From Macrocystis pyrifera (taxonomy: Eukaryota > Sar > Phaeophyceae > Laminariales > Laminariaceae), in NCBI GenBank assembly GCA_031763025.1, contig JASSKH010000001.1:8427024-8491023 (forward strand): DNA of 64,000 nucleotides, read 5' to 3'. Made by a program: the position numbers and the translations under genes. The stretch's first letter is position 1, and the number at the start of each line of letters is the position of its first letter. The notes under the pieces were generated by a model, which searched no databases, was not told the origin of the DNA, and was given only the letters and a program-made list of their open reading frames with translations. Shown in pieces: positions 22,001 through 33,353 of the stretch.

Positions 22001-25000
22001 TTTTTGAAGGGGCATCCACGTCGGGCGGTATTTGTTCGGAGGCTTCTGTATTTTTATATCTCAAGGCGACCTCGTGGGGGTGGTAGTAACGGATGCACTT
22101 CCGGTGCTAAACGGGACGAGCAATCGAGTCGTAGACACACTACATCCGGCGACGGTACTGCTTAAGAGGTGGTGGTATTTAGCGTACCGTTGGTATTCGG
22201 TGACCCCCATGGTAATACGGCGGTGCTCACTTTTGTGGCATTCGATGGCTGTCCCTTTTAGTGGGCAATCTATGCGTGACCTCAAGGCATTGCCAGGCGC
22301 TTTTCGTTTTCGTCTTTGTTTCAGCGAAGCGCTGGTTTCGTACCATGGACCAATCACCCCCCTCCTTGACATCCCTCGTAGCATGTGATTTCACGCGCAG
22401 GTTCGTGTCTTGCCGACGACGCCATTTGTTAAGGTCTTAGTCCGTTGGGCTAAAGGTAAAAGGTTAGCCAATCGCCTACCCAATCTAAGCCTCATAACAG
22501 CTCCTTAAATAAGGGGTTTCAGAAAAGGGGGGGTTGTAGCATGCGTCCGAATGCCAGAGCTCCTCGAACGAAAAGCCTCGGAAAATGTGTGATGGGCGCT
22601 ATTAATACGAACGATACCGCTAGAATACGGTAGCACGCTTCAGCAGAAATGGAGCCCCTAGTATCACTATCTATGCACACACCTACAGCAGAGCCTTGTG
22701 CAAACCGTATTCTCTGCTTGTCAAGTACAGCACCGCTCCCTCTTAAACCTAACTGCTGTCTAAACAGCGGGGATCCAGGGGATTTGACGTAGCTAAGCCA
22801 ACTCTACAAAAACAGCTAATGATGTATCGTAGAACGAGTCAGAAAATGTCTATCCCGCTGTTTAGGGCATGTTTCGCGCGGTGCATTTCTGGCACGGAAC
22901 GTAGAACAATGTTCCGCGTGGATGCGAACCCGGGGCGCACGGCAGCACTCGTCAACTATTAATACAGCAGTAGCTCATGATCTCGTGGTCTCCTGGCCTC
23001 TTCATATCTACAACACCTGCGGTACAACAATACTGTACTGCTATAGGCTGTTTTTGTTGTTTGTTGTTTGTTGTTTGTTGATGGGGCCACGTGTCTTCGC
23101 GGCAAACTGTTTGTAGCCGGTAACGTGTATTCGGGCTGCGTAATGTTTTACACTTTTGTGTGGTTATGTTTTACACTTGTGTGGCAACGAACGGTAAATC
23201 AAGATCATCGCGAAAATGTTTCCCCGGGAAACGAGCCTTTCTTTGCGGTATCAGTTTGTGCGGTTACAGCTTACAGCTTACAGCAAGCAGCAGACTCTGT
23301 TTCTGTTGACTATTGAACTCGCGCGGCATCGCTGAATCGGTAAGTGTATCGATACAAGTGCACCCAAAATTATTCAGAAAAGTGCTGCATCAATAAAGGC
23401 ATCGATAAGTGCAGCAAAAAGTGCATCGATACAAGTGCACCCAAAATTATTCAGAAAAGTGCTGCATCAATAAAGGCATCGATAAGTGCAGCAAAAAGTG
23501 CATCGATACAAGTGCACCCAAATTATTCAGAAAAATGCTGCATCAATAAAGGCATCGATAAGTGCAGCAAAACGTGCAACAATACATGCACACTATCTAT
23601 AGTAAGCGCACGGTGTCACTAGTTGCCCGGCAAATATTTTGAAAAGTATGGTGACTTCATTATTCGACTATTAATAGTCCGTCCCCAAACACATCATATG
23701 AAGCGGTACGTTATGCTGGTCGTCGTTCATGTTCCCCTGGAGTCTCTTAGTCTCTTAGTTTTCATGCTCGGAAAATCTATGATTGCAATATGATATGCAT
23801 TTAATAATAGTCGCAGAAAACCTCTGTGAAGCTTCGCCTTTTGTCGCTGGCTATATTTCGTGCTCTGTCGTATTGTTGTGTGCAAGTCATATCAGGCTGT
23901 GGTCACCCCCCCCTGCAACAAAACGTTGGATGGAATAAATGGAAGCCAATGGAAGCAGGTTCGGACTAGCAGCATGCGTAGAAAAAACCAGACGCAGAAA
24001 AGGCAGATGCAAGTACGTCGAAGCGAAATAAACTTTTCTGCTCCTCCCCCCCCATTTTTTTCTCTGGCCTGTTCGATGTTGCCACTTGTTGCTTGAACAA
24101 GGAAAAGAACGGCGGTGCCCTGAAGCTGAACCTGCTGTCGAGCGCGGTCTTTGAAGGCACGACGAAGTTTACCTCCGTCTCTATCCAGACAACGGACCTC
24201 GGCCTCGATGGAGAGCTGAAGCGCAAGGGCGCTGCCATCCACAACAAGGTGATCAGTTTCCGTGAGCTACGTACAGTCTACCGTCCTGCTGAGAAAATCC
24301 CGGGAGACGCATGTGTGTGCGATATAGGGGAAGGGACACACCACTGCACTACTGTGCGGGAACTTGGAAATGGCTGCGGGTTGTATCGGAAACAGGGCTC
24401 ATGACATAGCTCGGGCAATCACCTCTCGCTCACTACGTCATCGGGAGAAATATCGGGGAAAATTGAGAGTTCGTGCTCTGGTCGTTGGTCTGTTCATAGA
24501 GATATTGATATTGATAATGATATTGATACATCCATTTCATCAAAGAAGCACTTGCGTTCGTTGCGCCTGTTGGTAAGCAGCGACTAGTCTGCCATCCTTG
24601 GTAAGCCTACCTTACTCTCAAGGTCACCGCTGTGTTCCAGCTTCATAGACGCCTACAGATGGTTGAAGCAGACGTTTATGTCATATACCTTGGTACACAT
24701 GTGCAGTGTGGCGGGCGGCGTGAGAGTTCCGTGCGACACAAAACGATGTATGTCATTTCATGTGAACGGGTTAGGAGTATGAAAGGCACCAAACAAAATG
24801 TTCATCCTACTACAGACACACCTGCATAAACTTGCACGAAGTGGGATCTTACTGCAGTCTCCGCTCTAGGCTTAGTAGCTGCAACCACGGCTGTATCATG
24901 GATGCCATATGCATGCATGTTGTGCCTGTGTTATGCCTCATTCATCCGTATCTATTTTCCTTGCACTCCCGGCGTTTGTTGTTGGTTTTAATAGGGAGAG

Positions 25001-28000
25001 CTGGTGTTCATGAAGGACGCTACCTTCACGGGGTGCCTTAATCAGAGGATGGAGTACGGCAGCGGCCCTGGAGGTAGTTGCTCTTGTAGTTCGAACCGAT
25101 TGTACGACCCGTATTGATGGTATCCTGGGTATTAAGTGTAGGGATACCTCTGGGCGTCACGTACAGCACATACATGCATCATACAGCACATACATGCGTA
25201 TCACATGCCTGCGTCATTCTGGTGCAACACATGCACATAGCTACTGTGCTACTGTGCTACTGTGCTACTGCCTTGTCGACACTACTGTGCTCTTAAACAG
25301 TCTGCAGACTGGGCAAGCGGAGGGAATCAGAAGCATTTCCTCGAATGACAGCGTATCCGTATAGTCTGCACTTCTGCTGAGCCGACACCCCGTAGGTTTA
25401 CAAACCCAACGACACGTTCTCCACAATGTGCACTACAACGTAACTACGGCCGTACATTTTCTCGGACGACAGGTTTTGACTTATTCTGGTCGCCACAGCA
25501 CGTAAACTGTAGAGTATCGGTGAACTGCCGACTTCGCCCTTGCTGTTTGGAGTTCCTGCTGAGAATATTTATACAATCACATCTCACCCTATTGATACTC
25601 GACGAGGCGCATCCGGCGATGCAATCTCATGACAAACATTTAGAGCCGACACATGAAGCCTTTCACACGTTTCTGCTGTCACCATCATCTCGCAGTCGTT
25701 GCGTCGTTAGTGTACCTTGCTGTGCGTCACCTTTCGTCCTCAAACATTTGGTACTACCCACTGGTACTGATGTATATTGATTGGTGAATGATGACCTTGC
25801 AGGAGCGGTGTCCAACCACGTGAAGGGGAGCATCAACTTCATGGGCAACCTCATCATGGTGGACAACGAAGCTAACGTAAGGCTTAGCGCTTCCCTCGTT
25901 TATATATACATGGTGATGCAATTGGCATGGTCTTGGGCGTGATGACACGCACCTTTCTCGACGTTTCGTTAGGCATGGTGTCGGGGCAGTAACATATCTC
26001 CAGGGACACTCTTGCACGTCTACTGGTGTACCAGATACAAGATAATCGCCAAGAAAAGAACTTGTGCGTACCTCCTACAGTAGACGCCGTGTCGCGTCTA
26101 AAATGTTCCAGACACCTCGTACGTATCTGGAACGTGGTATTTGTAGGATTACTTCGGAGATGCTCTTGGCGGGTCGATCTACAACCGAGGCGACATCGTC
26201 GTGAATGGAGACGCTGACTTGGTCCACGGCGAGGGAGGGGTGAGAGCACGTGAAACAAATACCAGTACTTAGTATCACTCTTCGTGCTGAACTACGTTAA
26301 CCAACGCGTCACGTCTATCAAGCAGCAGAGCTTCCACTTATGCGGAGACCCACAAGCTGATGTTTCATTGGTCAAGTACGGTAGTCAGTAGCGAAGCCAT
26401 TTTTCATCGGGGTGGGGGGAGGGCTATCGCATAGCATCAATACGTCGATCTTCCTATCTCGCTTCCTTGCCTTGCAATAGTGGCTCTGGACTGGTAAGCC
26501 GCTGGGTTACGTCCATTTATTCCAACCATACTATTTGCCAAACCCTTGGAACGTCTTTCTTTGCCTGTCCGACGATGTCCACCGCAAACACAAATATATT
26601 TTCGAGCCAGCAATTTCTATATCATGGCTGTCGGTATCGCATGATCACGAAATCCTAGGGTCTGCCAATAGATTCACGCAATCCCAGGGTTTTCCATTCA
26701 GAGGCGGCATCTACGTCGATCCGTACCTGCATCTTCTTGCAAAAGCAGCACCCCAAGCCGTTCTCAGCTCCACCAGAGCGAGTGGGCGGGATACACTCTT
26801 TACGACTGCGCCCGCGGCCCATGGCTGAAGACAAGGTACTACTACTGTAACTGTTTCGGTTTCAATTGAAACCATCGATGTAACTGGGTTGCTGGTGTGC
26901 GTATGCCGTGCCTTGCGTATCCAGTACGATGGTATGGCATTGCGTTGTCTACTCTCCTGAAGCTGCATTGCAATGTTGTATCTCTGTGTCGGGGTTTGTG
27001 ACCTCAGAGCTTGTATCTCTCTTACGAATAGGATGACGAATCGGCAAGGACGCTGGGTGTGCAGGATGTCGACGGGCAGAAATAACTGTTTCATGTGAAG
27101 AACAAACATTTGCATGCGCAACGTTTCCTCCTATGACAACATGTGAAAGCTATCGCATTGCTCGTATCAATGGTGCACCACCGCGTCCAAACTACTGAGT
27201 AGCCCCCCGTACTCACCCATCACCAACTTTATAGCATACTACACGAGACAGATGGCCTAGCAGGTCCTATAACTGCACCCCATATCACACGTTCGGTAGT
27301 TCATTCAAACGAATCGGTAAACCCAAAATATACCCCCCCACGCGCCATACGTAGGGGCGGAGAGATGCCCGTTATATTCCCGAAGATATATTGATTCGCT
27401 GAATTCTGTCCTGTACTACCGTGCCGTGTGGCCTTAACACCCCCCCCCCCCCCCCCCCCCCCCCCACTTGCACCTCTCCGCACCTTAGTCCGGAGGTGCT
27501 ATTTTCCAGGAAAAGTATTCGACATTCAGCGTCTACGGGTTTGCGACGTTCAACGAAAGCACTTGCTTTGATGTGAGAGGTGATGCCTACTGTATCCAGA
27601 GATAGGTTTCCATAGCATGATTGCGCCGAAGATTAGCTAAGTTCCACTTACTGCGTGCCTCTTTTCGTCAGAATTTACAGCGATGCCGTATCGTGATGTG
27701 AGTATCATAATTAACCGGTGCATATCTGACCCATCACGCACCGTATCTACCGTTCTACGCGACTGCATGTCATGTCTTGATTTGATGACATAAATATGGC
27801 CCATGTAAATACAACGCCTTTGTTGCACGTGAATGGGCGTGGAATTCCAACCGAGCCGTGCCACAATTGATGTAGCGTGGGACCTACACAGCAAAATGGA
27901 ACACATGCCTGCATTGCCCGTCGGATACATCCCCGCTCCTCGTTGCTGGCTTACGCACCGTAACTTTAGTGTGTTTCCTCTTTTATCTATTTATAGCGGC

Positions 28001-30213
28001 TGGGGGTTGTCAAGGGTACGACCGAATGCGAGTACGAGGCAATCTTGTCGATCGTGTTACAGCAGTACCCACCGTACTCTCCGGTTCTGGAGTTTACTCG
28101 TACGGTAGTTGTGCGTGTTTCCTATTTAGCATTTGAGGTCCACCCACTACTCTACCAAGGAGTACTTTACAGGACGAACACAACAAACCAGGAAGGCACA
28201 CGTGTGCACAGTGCGCTCTTACAATTATACTATTCGTCTAGGTATGATGGTGATGGCGATCATCGTCCGCGATTTGCTCAGAATTTCTGTGTGTTCCTCA
28301 TGATGTGTCCCCAGACGACCGGGGGAGCGATCGCTAACAATGGCGGTGACATGTTCTTCTACGGCGGCAGCTTATTCTACGACAACTTCGCCGAAAATTC
28401 TGGCGATGGTGGTTACGGCGGGGCGATCTACAACGCCTTCGGCGGGAACATCGTGTGAGATTTAGGAGTTAGCCAACCAAAAAACACCATGGACACGTAG
28501 ATGTTGTGTGTGTTGGCATATTCGGCAAGAAACACTGCCGTTAGTTCCGTTTCAAGACACTTCCAAGACACACTGCTGTCGTACCTCGCTGAGACCCAAC
28601 CCGCAGCTACTAGTACCTCTCGTTGTGCCATTTCGCAGTGATGGCGAGCAACACTGCTGTTGTTCTATTGGCTTGGGGGGCACAAGACGATACGACACGA
28701 ATACTAAGCTTGCTACAGTACGTGCACTCTGCACGCTATATCGTCTTGAACACATTACTCTGCAAACAGCACCCCGCTGAACTGGGATGTATTCCGGGTC
28801 AAAAAGGCATCAACAGCAAGAAGATGCACCCCCTCGGGCCAGCCTTCAAGCATGATTGAACGGCAGTATAAAGTGAATGTGCAAGCGCCGAGCAGTGATT
28901 CTGGGAAACCCCTTTACCTTTGGTTTGGGTTGGTAAAAGAGGCGTTCTACGATAGAGGATCACATTTGATTAAAACCTTTCCGAGTAGAGCTACCACGGC
29001 GTCCTTACGGGGCGACAGTTGAATGATGGATCATCAGTATGAAACTTGTGCTCTACATCGTTGAGTCATAGTTCATACGTACATGCGTATAGCACCAGTC
29101 GTATTCACATGTTTGCCCCCGCCGTATTCCGCATGATATCTTCGGAAGACGCACGAAGGAGCCTCAGAAAAAATAGGGTGAACTTCTATCGTACAACGTC
29201 TAAAATATCCGTTTCAAACTTCACATCCCAGGAGGTATGTTTTCTTGCGTGGCATACGGCTCATGTTGCAACCGACACGTACGATTATCAGCCTCTGCGA
29301 TGTTTGCGCACTGCCTGAGGTCAGCCCTTGACATGTACAAACACACGACGAATAAACGTGGTACTCTCATCATAATATCTAGCTTGACGAGTACGAGAGT
29401 GCTGCACTCGGTTCGTACACCTCCCAAGCCTTGCCTTTTCGTTAGATGGGAACATTTGCCCCAGCAGTTATTATTGTTCGGTATGACTTCTAAGTTTGGC
29501 TGATGCGGTACTACCGTACGCAGTTATTACGGGGGTCCATAGTTAATAGGACCTATGATATACATAAAAAAAACTACATATTTACCTATTTTTACAAACG
29601 AAATTTGGTCCCGTTAACTATGGACCCCCGTAATAGTTGGTTTCGTCATTTTGTCCCCCTATGGTAAGATCTATACTCTAATGTATACTGCAATCAAGTC
29701 AAGAGGGTTAATATACCAACGACCTTCCCATTTCGAAAGGCAAGCTCAAGGCGCTTCGTAGTGCCGCACTCTGATCGCTATTGCAGCTACAGCATGTATG
29801 ATTTGTTGGTGGATACTGCGCTCTAAAAGCTGCAGACCAGGTTGAGCACTATAATAGCTTGATAGTTGAACACAAGGAAGCGCGATGAAGCGTACGGTGT
29901 GCTATATGCTACCGCACATGCGCATTTTGTTCTTCCGCGTGTACTATGCCACTTTCCGGTTACCACCGCCGCATGTTGTCTGCGCTGCCCTCCCCTCCGT
30001 GCCTACCTTCCACTCTTGCATGCATGGTGTTTACGCTGTTTCAACAGCATGGAAGGCCCTACGACATTCTTGGCGAACAGTGCACACTGGGGCGGCGCAA
30101 TCATGAACGTGGAGACATCGAACGGTCGCTACGCGGATGATGACGCGCAAGAGGTTAAGGTCCCGACCATTTCCTACCCCGATGACACGGCATTCATCAA
30201 CAACAGCGCTGAG
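14257..30213 (+). CDS. Secreted Pmp-like right-handed beta-helix protein (8 exons, 3' end uncertain)
   Basis: Exons are 14257-14565, 24102-24248, 24995-25073, 25803-25876, 26147-26239, 27489-27572, 28315-28454 and 30048-30213, giving 364 codons, with every junction in frame. The first Met has a good context (caccATGg) and is followed by a signal peptide (AAKLAAALLCAIASRSSA). The mature protein has GGAL, GAAI, GGAV, GGSI and four GGAI motifs, alternating with FxxN-type motifs (FNES, FYDN, FLAN, FINN). That pairing defines the repeats of chlamydial polymorphic membrane proteins, and related beta-helix proteins are common in brown algae. The substrate or partner is unknown; an extracellular or wall role is inferred. 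Most exons hold about one repeat. The last exon ends at GAG|GTGGGT with no stop, so at least one more exon must follow; 33237-33353 is a candidate. Confidence 0.82.
15342..16027 (+). pseudogene. Degenerate non-LTR retrotransposon reverse transcriptase, C-terminal tail
   Basis: Three frames in order give RELYDMEDAPFTLKVRMLEA then EVMETQPYGC; next SYVKALE and KAQCESVETTIRKRRLLFAG with RVMFGTMAGG; finally WYRGVVEAADCVMARWHRDE. These match, in the right order, the conserved tail of LINE-type endonuclease/reverse transcriptases of stramenopiles and fungi (xLYxRxxAPxxLKVRxLxAEVMExLLYGC, then CESIExxxRxRRxLFAG). There are at least two frameshifts and a stop, and the RT core is absent, so it is a dead 5'-truncated remnant. 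It ends at a G29 run. Confidence 0.75.
16031..16059. repeat. G29 homopolymer
   Basis: Uninterrupted G run directly after the reverse transcriptase remnant. Confidence 0.95.
18108..18425 (-). mobile_element. tRNA-derived SINE, copy 2
   Basis: Reverse complement of the copy at 5600. The head lies near 18425 (GGTGGTCCGCGTGCCTATCA) and the TTTTATTTTATTTT stretch at 18107-18122 is the degraded A-tail. It is in the beta-helix gene's first intron, antisense. Confidence 0.82.
18965..20069. mobile_element. About 1.1-kb TIR element with internal GCCTGA-rich repeats
   Basis: Ends GGCCCTAGCCTTTAAGGCA and TGCCTTGAAGGCTAGGTAGGGCC are inverted repeats with a 3-base gap. The interior repeats GCCTGAAAC/AGGCACGCC many times and has no transposase frame. 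Target-site duplication not identified. Confidence 0.6.
20542..21310. mobile_element. 769-bp TIR element with perfect 19-bp ends and TA target site
   Basis: Left end AGGGCCACTCCTAACGAAC and its exact inverse at the right, each flanked by TA. Subterminal regions repeat AATCACGATTCGTGAC-type words in both orientations. The interior frame at 20699-20989 shows no transposase motif. It looks like a non-autonomous TA-targeting DNA transposon. Confidence 0.85.
23345..23592. repeat. 77-bp tandem repeat, about 3.2 copies
   Basis: Units start at about 23350, 23427 and 23504 (GCATCGATACAAGTGCACCC). Copies are nearly identical. The period is not a multiple of three, so the 92-codon frame across it is not a repeat protein. 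Confidence 0.92.
24102..24248 (+). CDS. Beta-helix gene exon 2
   Basis: 49 codons, KNGGALKLNLLSSAVFEGTT through KGAAIHNK, donor GTGATC. It is joined in phase 0 to exon 1 across a 9.5-kb intron. The acceptor could also be six bases later (gaaaag|AAC) without changing the frame. Confidence 0.82.
24995..25073 (+). CDS. Beta-helix gene exon 3
   Basis: 79 bases, GELVFMKDATFTGC to GSGPG plus one base. Exons 2 and 4 are out of phase without it; with it the junction reads GPG|GAVSNH, restoring a GGAV repeat motif. Confidence 0.8.
25241..25270. repeat. 8-bp tandem repeat (CTACTGTG)3
   Basis: Three full units plus CTACTG in beta-helix intron 3. Confidence 0.85.
25803..25876 (+). CDS. Beta-helix gene exon 4
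   Basis: 74 bases after a clear ccttgcag acceptor, AVSNHVKGSINFMGN to VDNEAN, donor GTAAGG. Confidence 0.85.
26147..26239 (+). CDS. Beta-helix gene exon 5
   Basis: 31 codons, DYFGDALGGSIYNRGDIVVN to VHGEGG, donor GTGAGA, both ends phase 0. Confidence 0.85.
27440..27465. repeat. C26 homopolymer upstream of a splice acceptor
   Basis: The run ends 23 bases before the exon 6 acceptor of the beta-helix gene. Confidence 0.95.
27489..27572 (+). CDS. Beta-helix gene exon 6
   Basis: 28 codons, SGGAIFQEKYSTF to FNESTCFD, donor GTGAGA. The acceptor is preceded by a run of 26 C (27440-27465) and a C/T-rich stretch that together make an extreme polypyrimidine tract. Confidence 0.85.
28315..28454 (+). 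CDS. Beta-helix gene exon 7 (two repeats)
   Basis: 140 bases, TTGGAIANNGGDMFFYGG, FYDNFAENSG, GGYGGAIYNAFGGNI. The donor is chosen as GT|GTGAGA so that the split codon with exon 8 reads Val-Met-Glu; reading on instead gives an immediate TGA. Confidence 0.85.
29525..29635. mobile_element. TA-flanked MITE, copy B
   Basis: Same termini and layout as the copy at 11377 (TATTACGGGGGTCCATAGTT ... CCCCCGTAATA), in beta-helix intron 7. Confidence 0.9.
30048..30213 (+). CDS. Beta-helix gene exon 8
   Basis: 166 bases after a gctgtttcaacag acceptor: GPTTFLANSAHWGGAIMN, an acidic insert (YADDDAQE), then VPTISYPDDTAFINNSAE. Donor GTGGGT. Confidence 0.82.
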
Positions 30214-31024
30214 GTGGGTGACGGCTGTATTGCACTGTGGAGAAAAGCCATGTTTTCATCATTGGATGGGTCGCATTGGCGGTGGGACGACGGTTCTGCG
30301 TAGCTTCCCTTGCATGTTGGGAAAAGGGAATGTCTTAAAATGATGTGAAATTGACATTTTTGTGTCATTTTATATACGCAGTCTGTCGATGACTACAATC
30401 GTGTCCAGAACTTTTTATTTTTAGAAGGGGACGCCCCTTCCCTCTGATAGATGATGGAGTTTACAAGCGATATTCATACAGTAGCTTCATTCCGCCTGCC
30501 CGGATAAACGAAATGACTATTAATATCACAGACACACACTCGTATTTTGGCCATTGCTGTTGCCTTTTCATCTGCCTCCCTACTCTCCTATACTCTGGGG
30601 GTTGTTGTAAAGTGAGCGCATACAACAATAAAGTACGTTTCGCGTCAGAGCACCCATGCGGTTGCGGCCGCAGTGGCTACTATAGGTAGGTACATGTCTA
30701 CCTACCTATTAATAGGGTGCTATTCTAATCTGGGTTGATTGCGACGTTCTGCTGATGGTGCTATAGGGTAACATGATAGTTATAGTAATAGTAATAGTGA
30801 TATACCAGGTATGAAGTATGGTGCACCGATTTCCAATGTGGGCGGCGGTCAAGATGCGAAGCATCTCGATCTGATATACTGATGTGTCTCTGGGTTTAGC
30901 GAAACGTACATCGGAAGTACGAGCGCTATTTTCTCCCTCTCATAAAAGTAGGCAACACAACATTTTTCTATACGGGACGATTTGCGCACAGTACACGTAT
31001 TAATTTCGTTATTTCTGTCTGCTC

Positions 31025-31127
31025 TATTACGGAGGACCATAGTAAATAGCACCTGCGGTATAAAACTATATATTTACCTATTTTGACTAACAAAATTTGG
31101 TCCTATTTACTATGGTCCCCCGTAATA
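31025..31127. mobile_element. TA-flanked MITE, copy C (diverged)
   Basis: Termini TATTACGGAGGACCATAGTA / TACTATGGTCCCCCGTAATA. It is shorter (103 bp) and the most diverged of the four copies. Confidence 0.88.
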
Positions 31128-32337
31128 GCTCATCATGGTGTCACGGCCGCAGTCTGTTTAAGGTAAAACTTTCGGTCGTGCTCAAGCTGTGGATCGATTG
31201 GGGTGCCCTTGAATATTTGAGGTACTTGTTGTATGCGTGGTAGAGTTAGGATTTTCCAATGAAGGAGGCGTCGTCGCGTCCACGTGCGGTGTGAGTTCCC
31301 ACAACTGATACTCGTAGAATACACAAGTGTTGGTGTTTTGTGAACTGGCCGAGCGTCATCGCTCTGACGCTGTGCAGTTTCTCCGCCGTCCGTACGTGAC
31401 TTCCTCTGGATGTAACCCTTTTGTGACTCGATACAAGTATCGCGATCAAACGAACGGCAAGCAAGTGGGATGCCGTATTGTAGATCGCCTTGAAGTCTCA
31501 CGGAGGGGGGGGGTGCTATCGCTCTTCGGCGCACGATTTTCCCAGGAGTGGAAGGTTGGCAATAGCGAAAACATGGAGTTTTTGGGTATTGGCAATCTTC
31601 CTGGGGTCGAGAGCCATCCGAAAATATAATGTTCGACTCTATTAGCCCCCTTACCGTCGTTACCGTAGTCGAGACAATCATCAATAGCGCTGAAAAATGA
31701 TCGCACTCTACCCTGTGTGAGCGCAAGGCCTTTTACGGAAAGTAGGAAACATCATGTGCTTCCTACGTGGAAACCCCTTGCTGTAATGTCTTCAATTGCA
31801 GTAGTGCAACTATTTTATCGTGGGTTCTCGCGAATGGGTCAGTCAAACAGGGAGCAAGTTATCCGACGCGGTCTATGATAGAAGTGCAGCAGTAGCATTA
31901 AATTTTTAATGAGCAAAATCCCCCACCTCTGACTGATGGGGTGGGGTTCCTTAAGGTTCCTTACGGTTCCTCAAGGGCACTGAGGAAGTACCCAGTAAGG
32001 CATGCAATTGCCTCATTTTTATTTAAAATATTTTTCGACCACAGGACATACATACGATAGCCAGGAGGTTGAACGTTCGTATTTTTCTCGAACTCTCCTT
32101 TGGGAGAGATTTAGATTTCCTCAAGTTAGCATAATCAGAAAAAATAGGGGATGCCCTTAAGGTAGCTACACGTCACGAGAAAACCTCCAGGCATTACCCT
32201 TACCCTTCGGACATGTCTCCTACCTCAGGAGCCTGAGCTACTTGGTGTGGGCGATGGCGGATGCTGTGATATAGTTCCATTGTTTTTCCTCTCCGCGTAG
32301 CACAACGAAGTCAAGCCCAGAGGGATTCAGCTGGCTG

Positions 32338-32470
32338 CCATCGTTGCCTTTTGTTCCTTCTTATCGCCCCAGTTGTCTTTGCTGTACTGCTCTTGCACCA
32401 ATCTCGCGCTCTCGGCCAGACCTGCCCCGACTACGCTATTGGCTTCGACCTCGACATCTGCGGACCCTGA
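32338..32470 (-). CDS. Possible terminal exon of an unidentified minus-strand gene
   Basis: A strong acceptor (tattctgtccaatatctccttcag) is followed by 44 codons, SADVEVEANSVVGAGLAESA, QEQYSKDNWGDKKEQKATMA, ending in TGA. The composition is protein-like but the plus strand is also open here. No family recognised. Confidence 0.3.
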
Positions 32471-33236
32471 AGGAGATATTGGACAGAATATCCGGCACCA
32501 ACAAGCTTTCCTCCCTCTCGAGACGTTTTCAGCAACCGTGACGCCGCCCCTACCCTACCCTGTCGCTTGTGGCGGCATGATCACCCCCTCCAGAAGTATG
32601 GTTCATTTGATGCTATCATACATGGCACTTGATTGACATGTACCACGGCGACTTTTTCGTTTCTTCTCGACGCCCTCCTCATCCCGTTGTACGGAAAAAA
32701 CCACCTGGTACACTAGAACGGACTTTATAGAGTCTTCATTGTTCACGACCGGGCTAGGCGGTATAGCTGTGCTCACTGTCGTATTCATGTCTCTTGAAAA
32801 CGGGGGGGGTATGCGGAAACCGCAGACTGACACGGGTGCTTCGTTCGGATCCAACCATCCACTGATGTGTATGTGTGCTTCATGTTGAGGGTGCGGGCGT
32901 GATGGTCTCGCGGCAAGATGTGTGGCGAATAGAGGGTGGACGAAATCACCCTCTAAATATATCTTGGATGTAACCACCTTTTGATCTGCCAGGTGTTTGT
33001 CGTGATATATGTCCATCATTATTTTTTTTACCTGCAGCTCGTTTTATCGGCGGGGTGGCAGCGACTCTCTTCCTTGCCCGACATCCCGGCCCTTCAAGGG
33101 TAAAGTGCATCACGCCATTGCAGTGGTGCAGTGGTTCAGTGGTCGAGTGGTCCCTACAGCATCTGTACCTGCAGCAGTTGGCCTTGGGCTCATGAAGGAC
33201 GACTGGCACATCGAGGAAGATATGCTACAGTAGCAG

Positions 33237-33353
33237 GATATCAAGGCGACGCGTTACAACGACACGGTGATACCAACGGCTCGCCTGTACGAACACCGGA
33301 AATGCGTGGAGAAGGAGAAGGGGGTATACAGAGACGTTCTGCGATGCACGTAG
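33237..33353 (+). CDS. Possible terminal exon (of the beta-helix gene?)
   Basis: After a tagcag acceptor there are 38 codons and a TAG: DIKATRYNDTVIPTARLYEH, CVEKEKGVYRDVLRCT. The composition is clearly protein-like and the phase fits the end of exon 8, but it has no GGA or FxxN motif and is 3 kb away. It may belong to another gene. Confidence 0.4.
   Translation, partial: DIKATRYNDTVIPTARLYEHRKCVEKEKGVYRDVLRCT

Larger units (their letters stand above)
14566..24101. other. 9.5-kb first intron of the beta-helix gene, filled with mobile DNA
   Basis: Contains a decayed non-LTR reverse transcriptase tail, SINE copy 2, two TIR elements, the 77-bp tandem repeat and a G29 run. Around 16340-16810 and 18543-18950 there are related stretches (CTTGTATCTCTCTAGGAT... 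GATGTCGACGGGTAG), with a third copy near 26880-27100. I saw no extra beta-helix exon, and the phases of exons 1 and 2 do not need one. Confidence 0.6.

Noticed and set aside
26701..26839. Possible extra beta-helix exon (GGIYVDP)
   Set aside because: Exons 5 and 6 already join in phase 0 and the only frame with GGI reaches a stop before the GTACTA donor-like site.
31133..31726. 197-codon minus-strand ORF
   Set aside because: No domain, splice support or biased composition; its 3' end runs up to a MITE; several ORFs of this size are expected by chance.
32603..33019. 138-codon minus-strand ORF
   Set aside because: Protein-like in places but without splice sites or family match; length is within chance expectation for this window.
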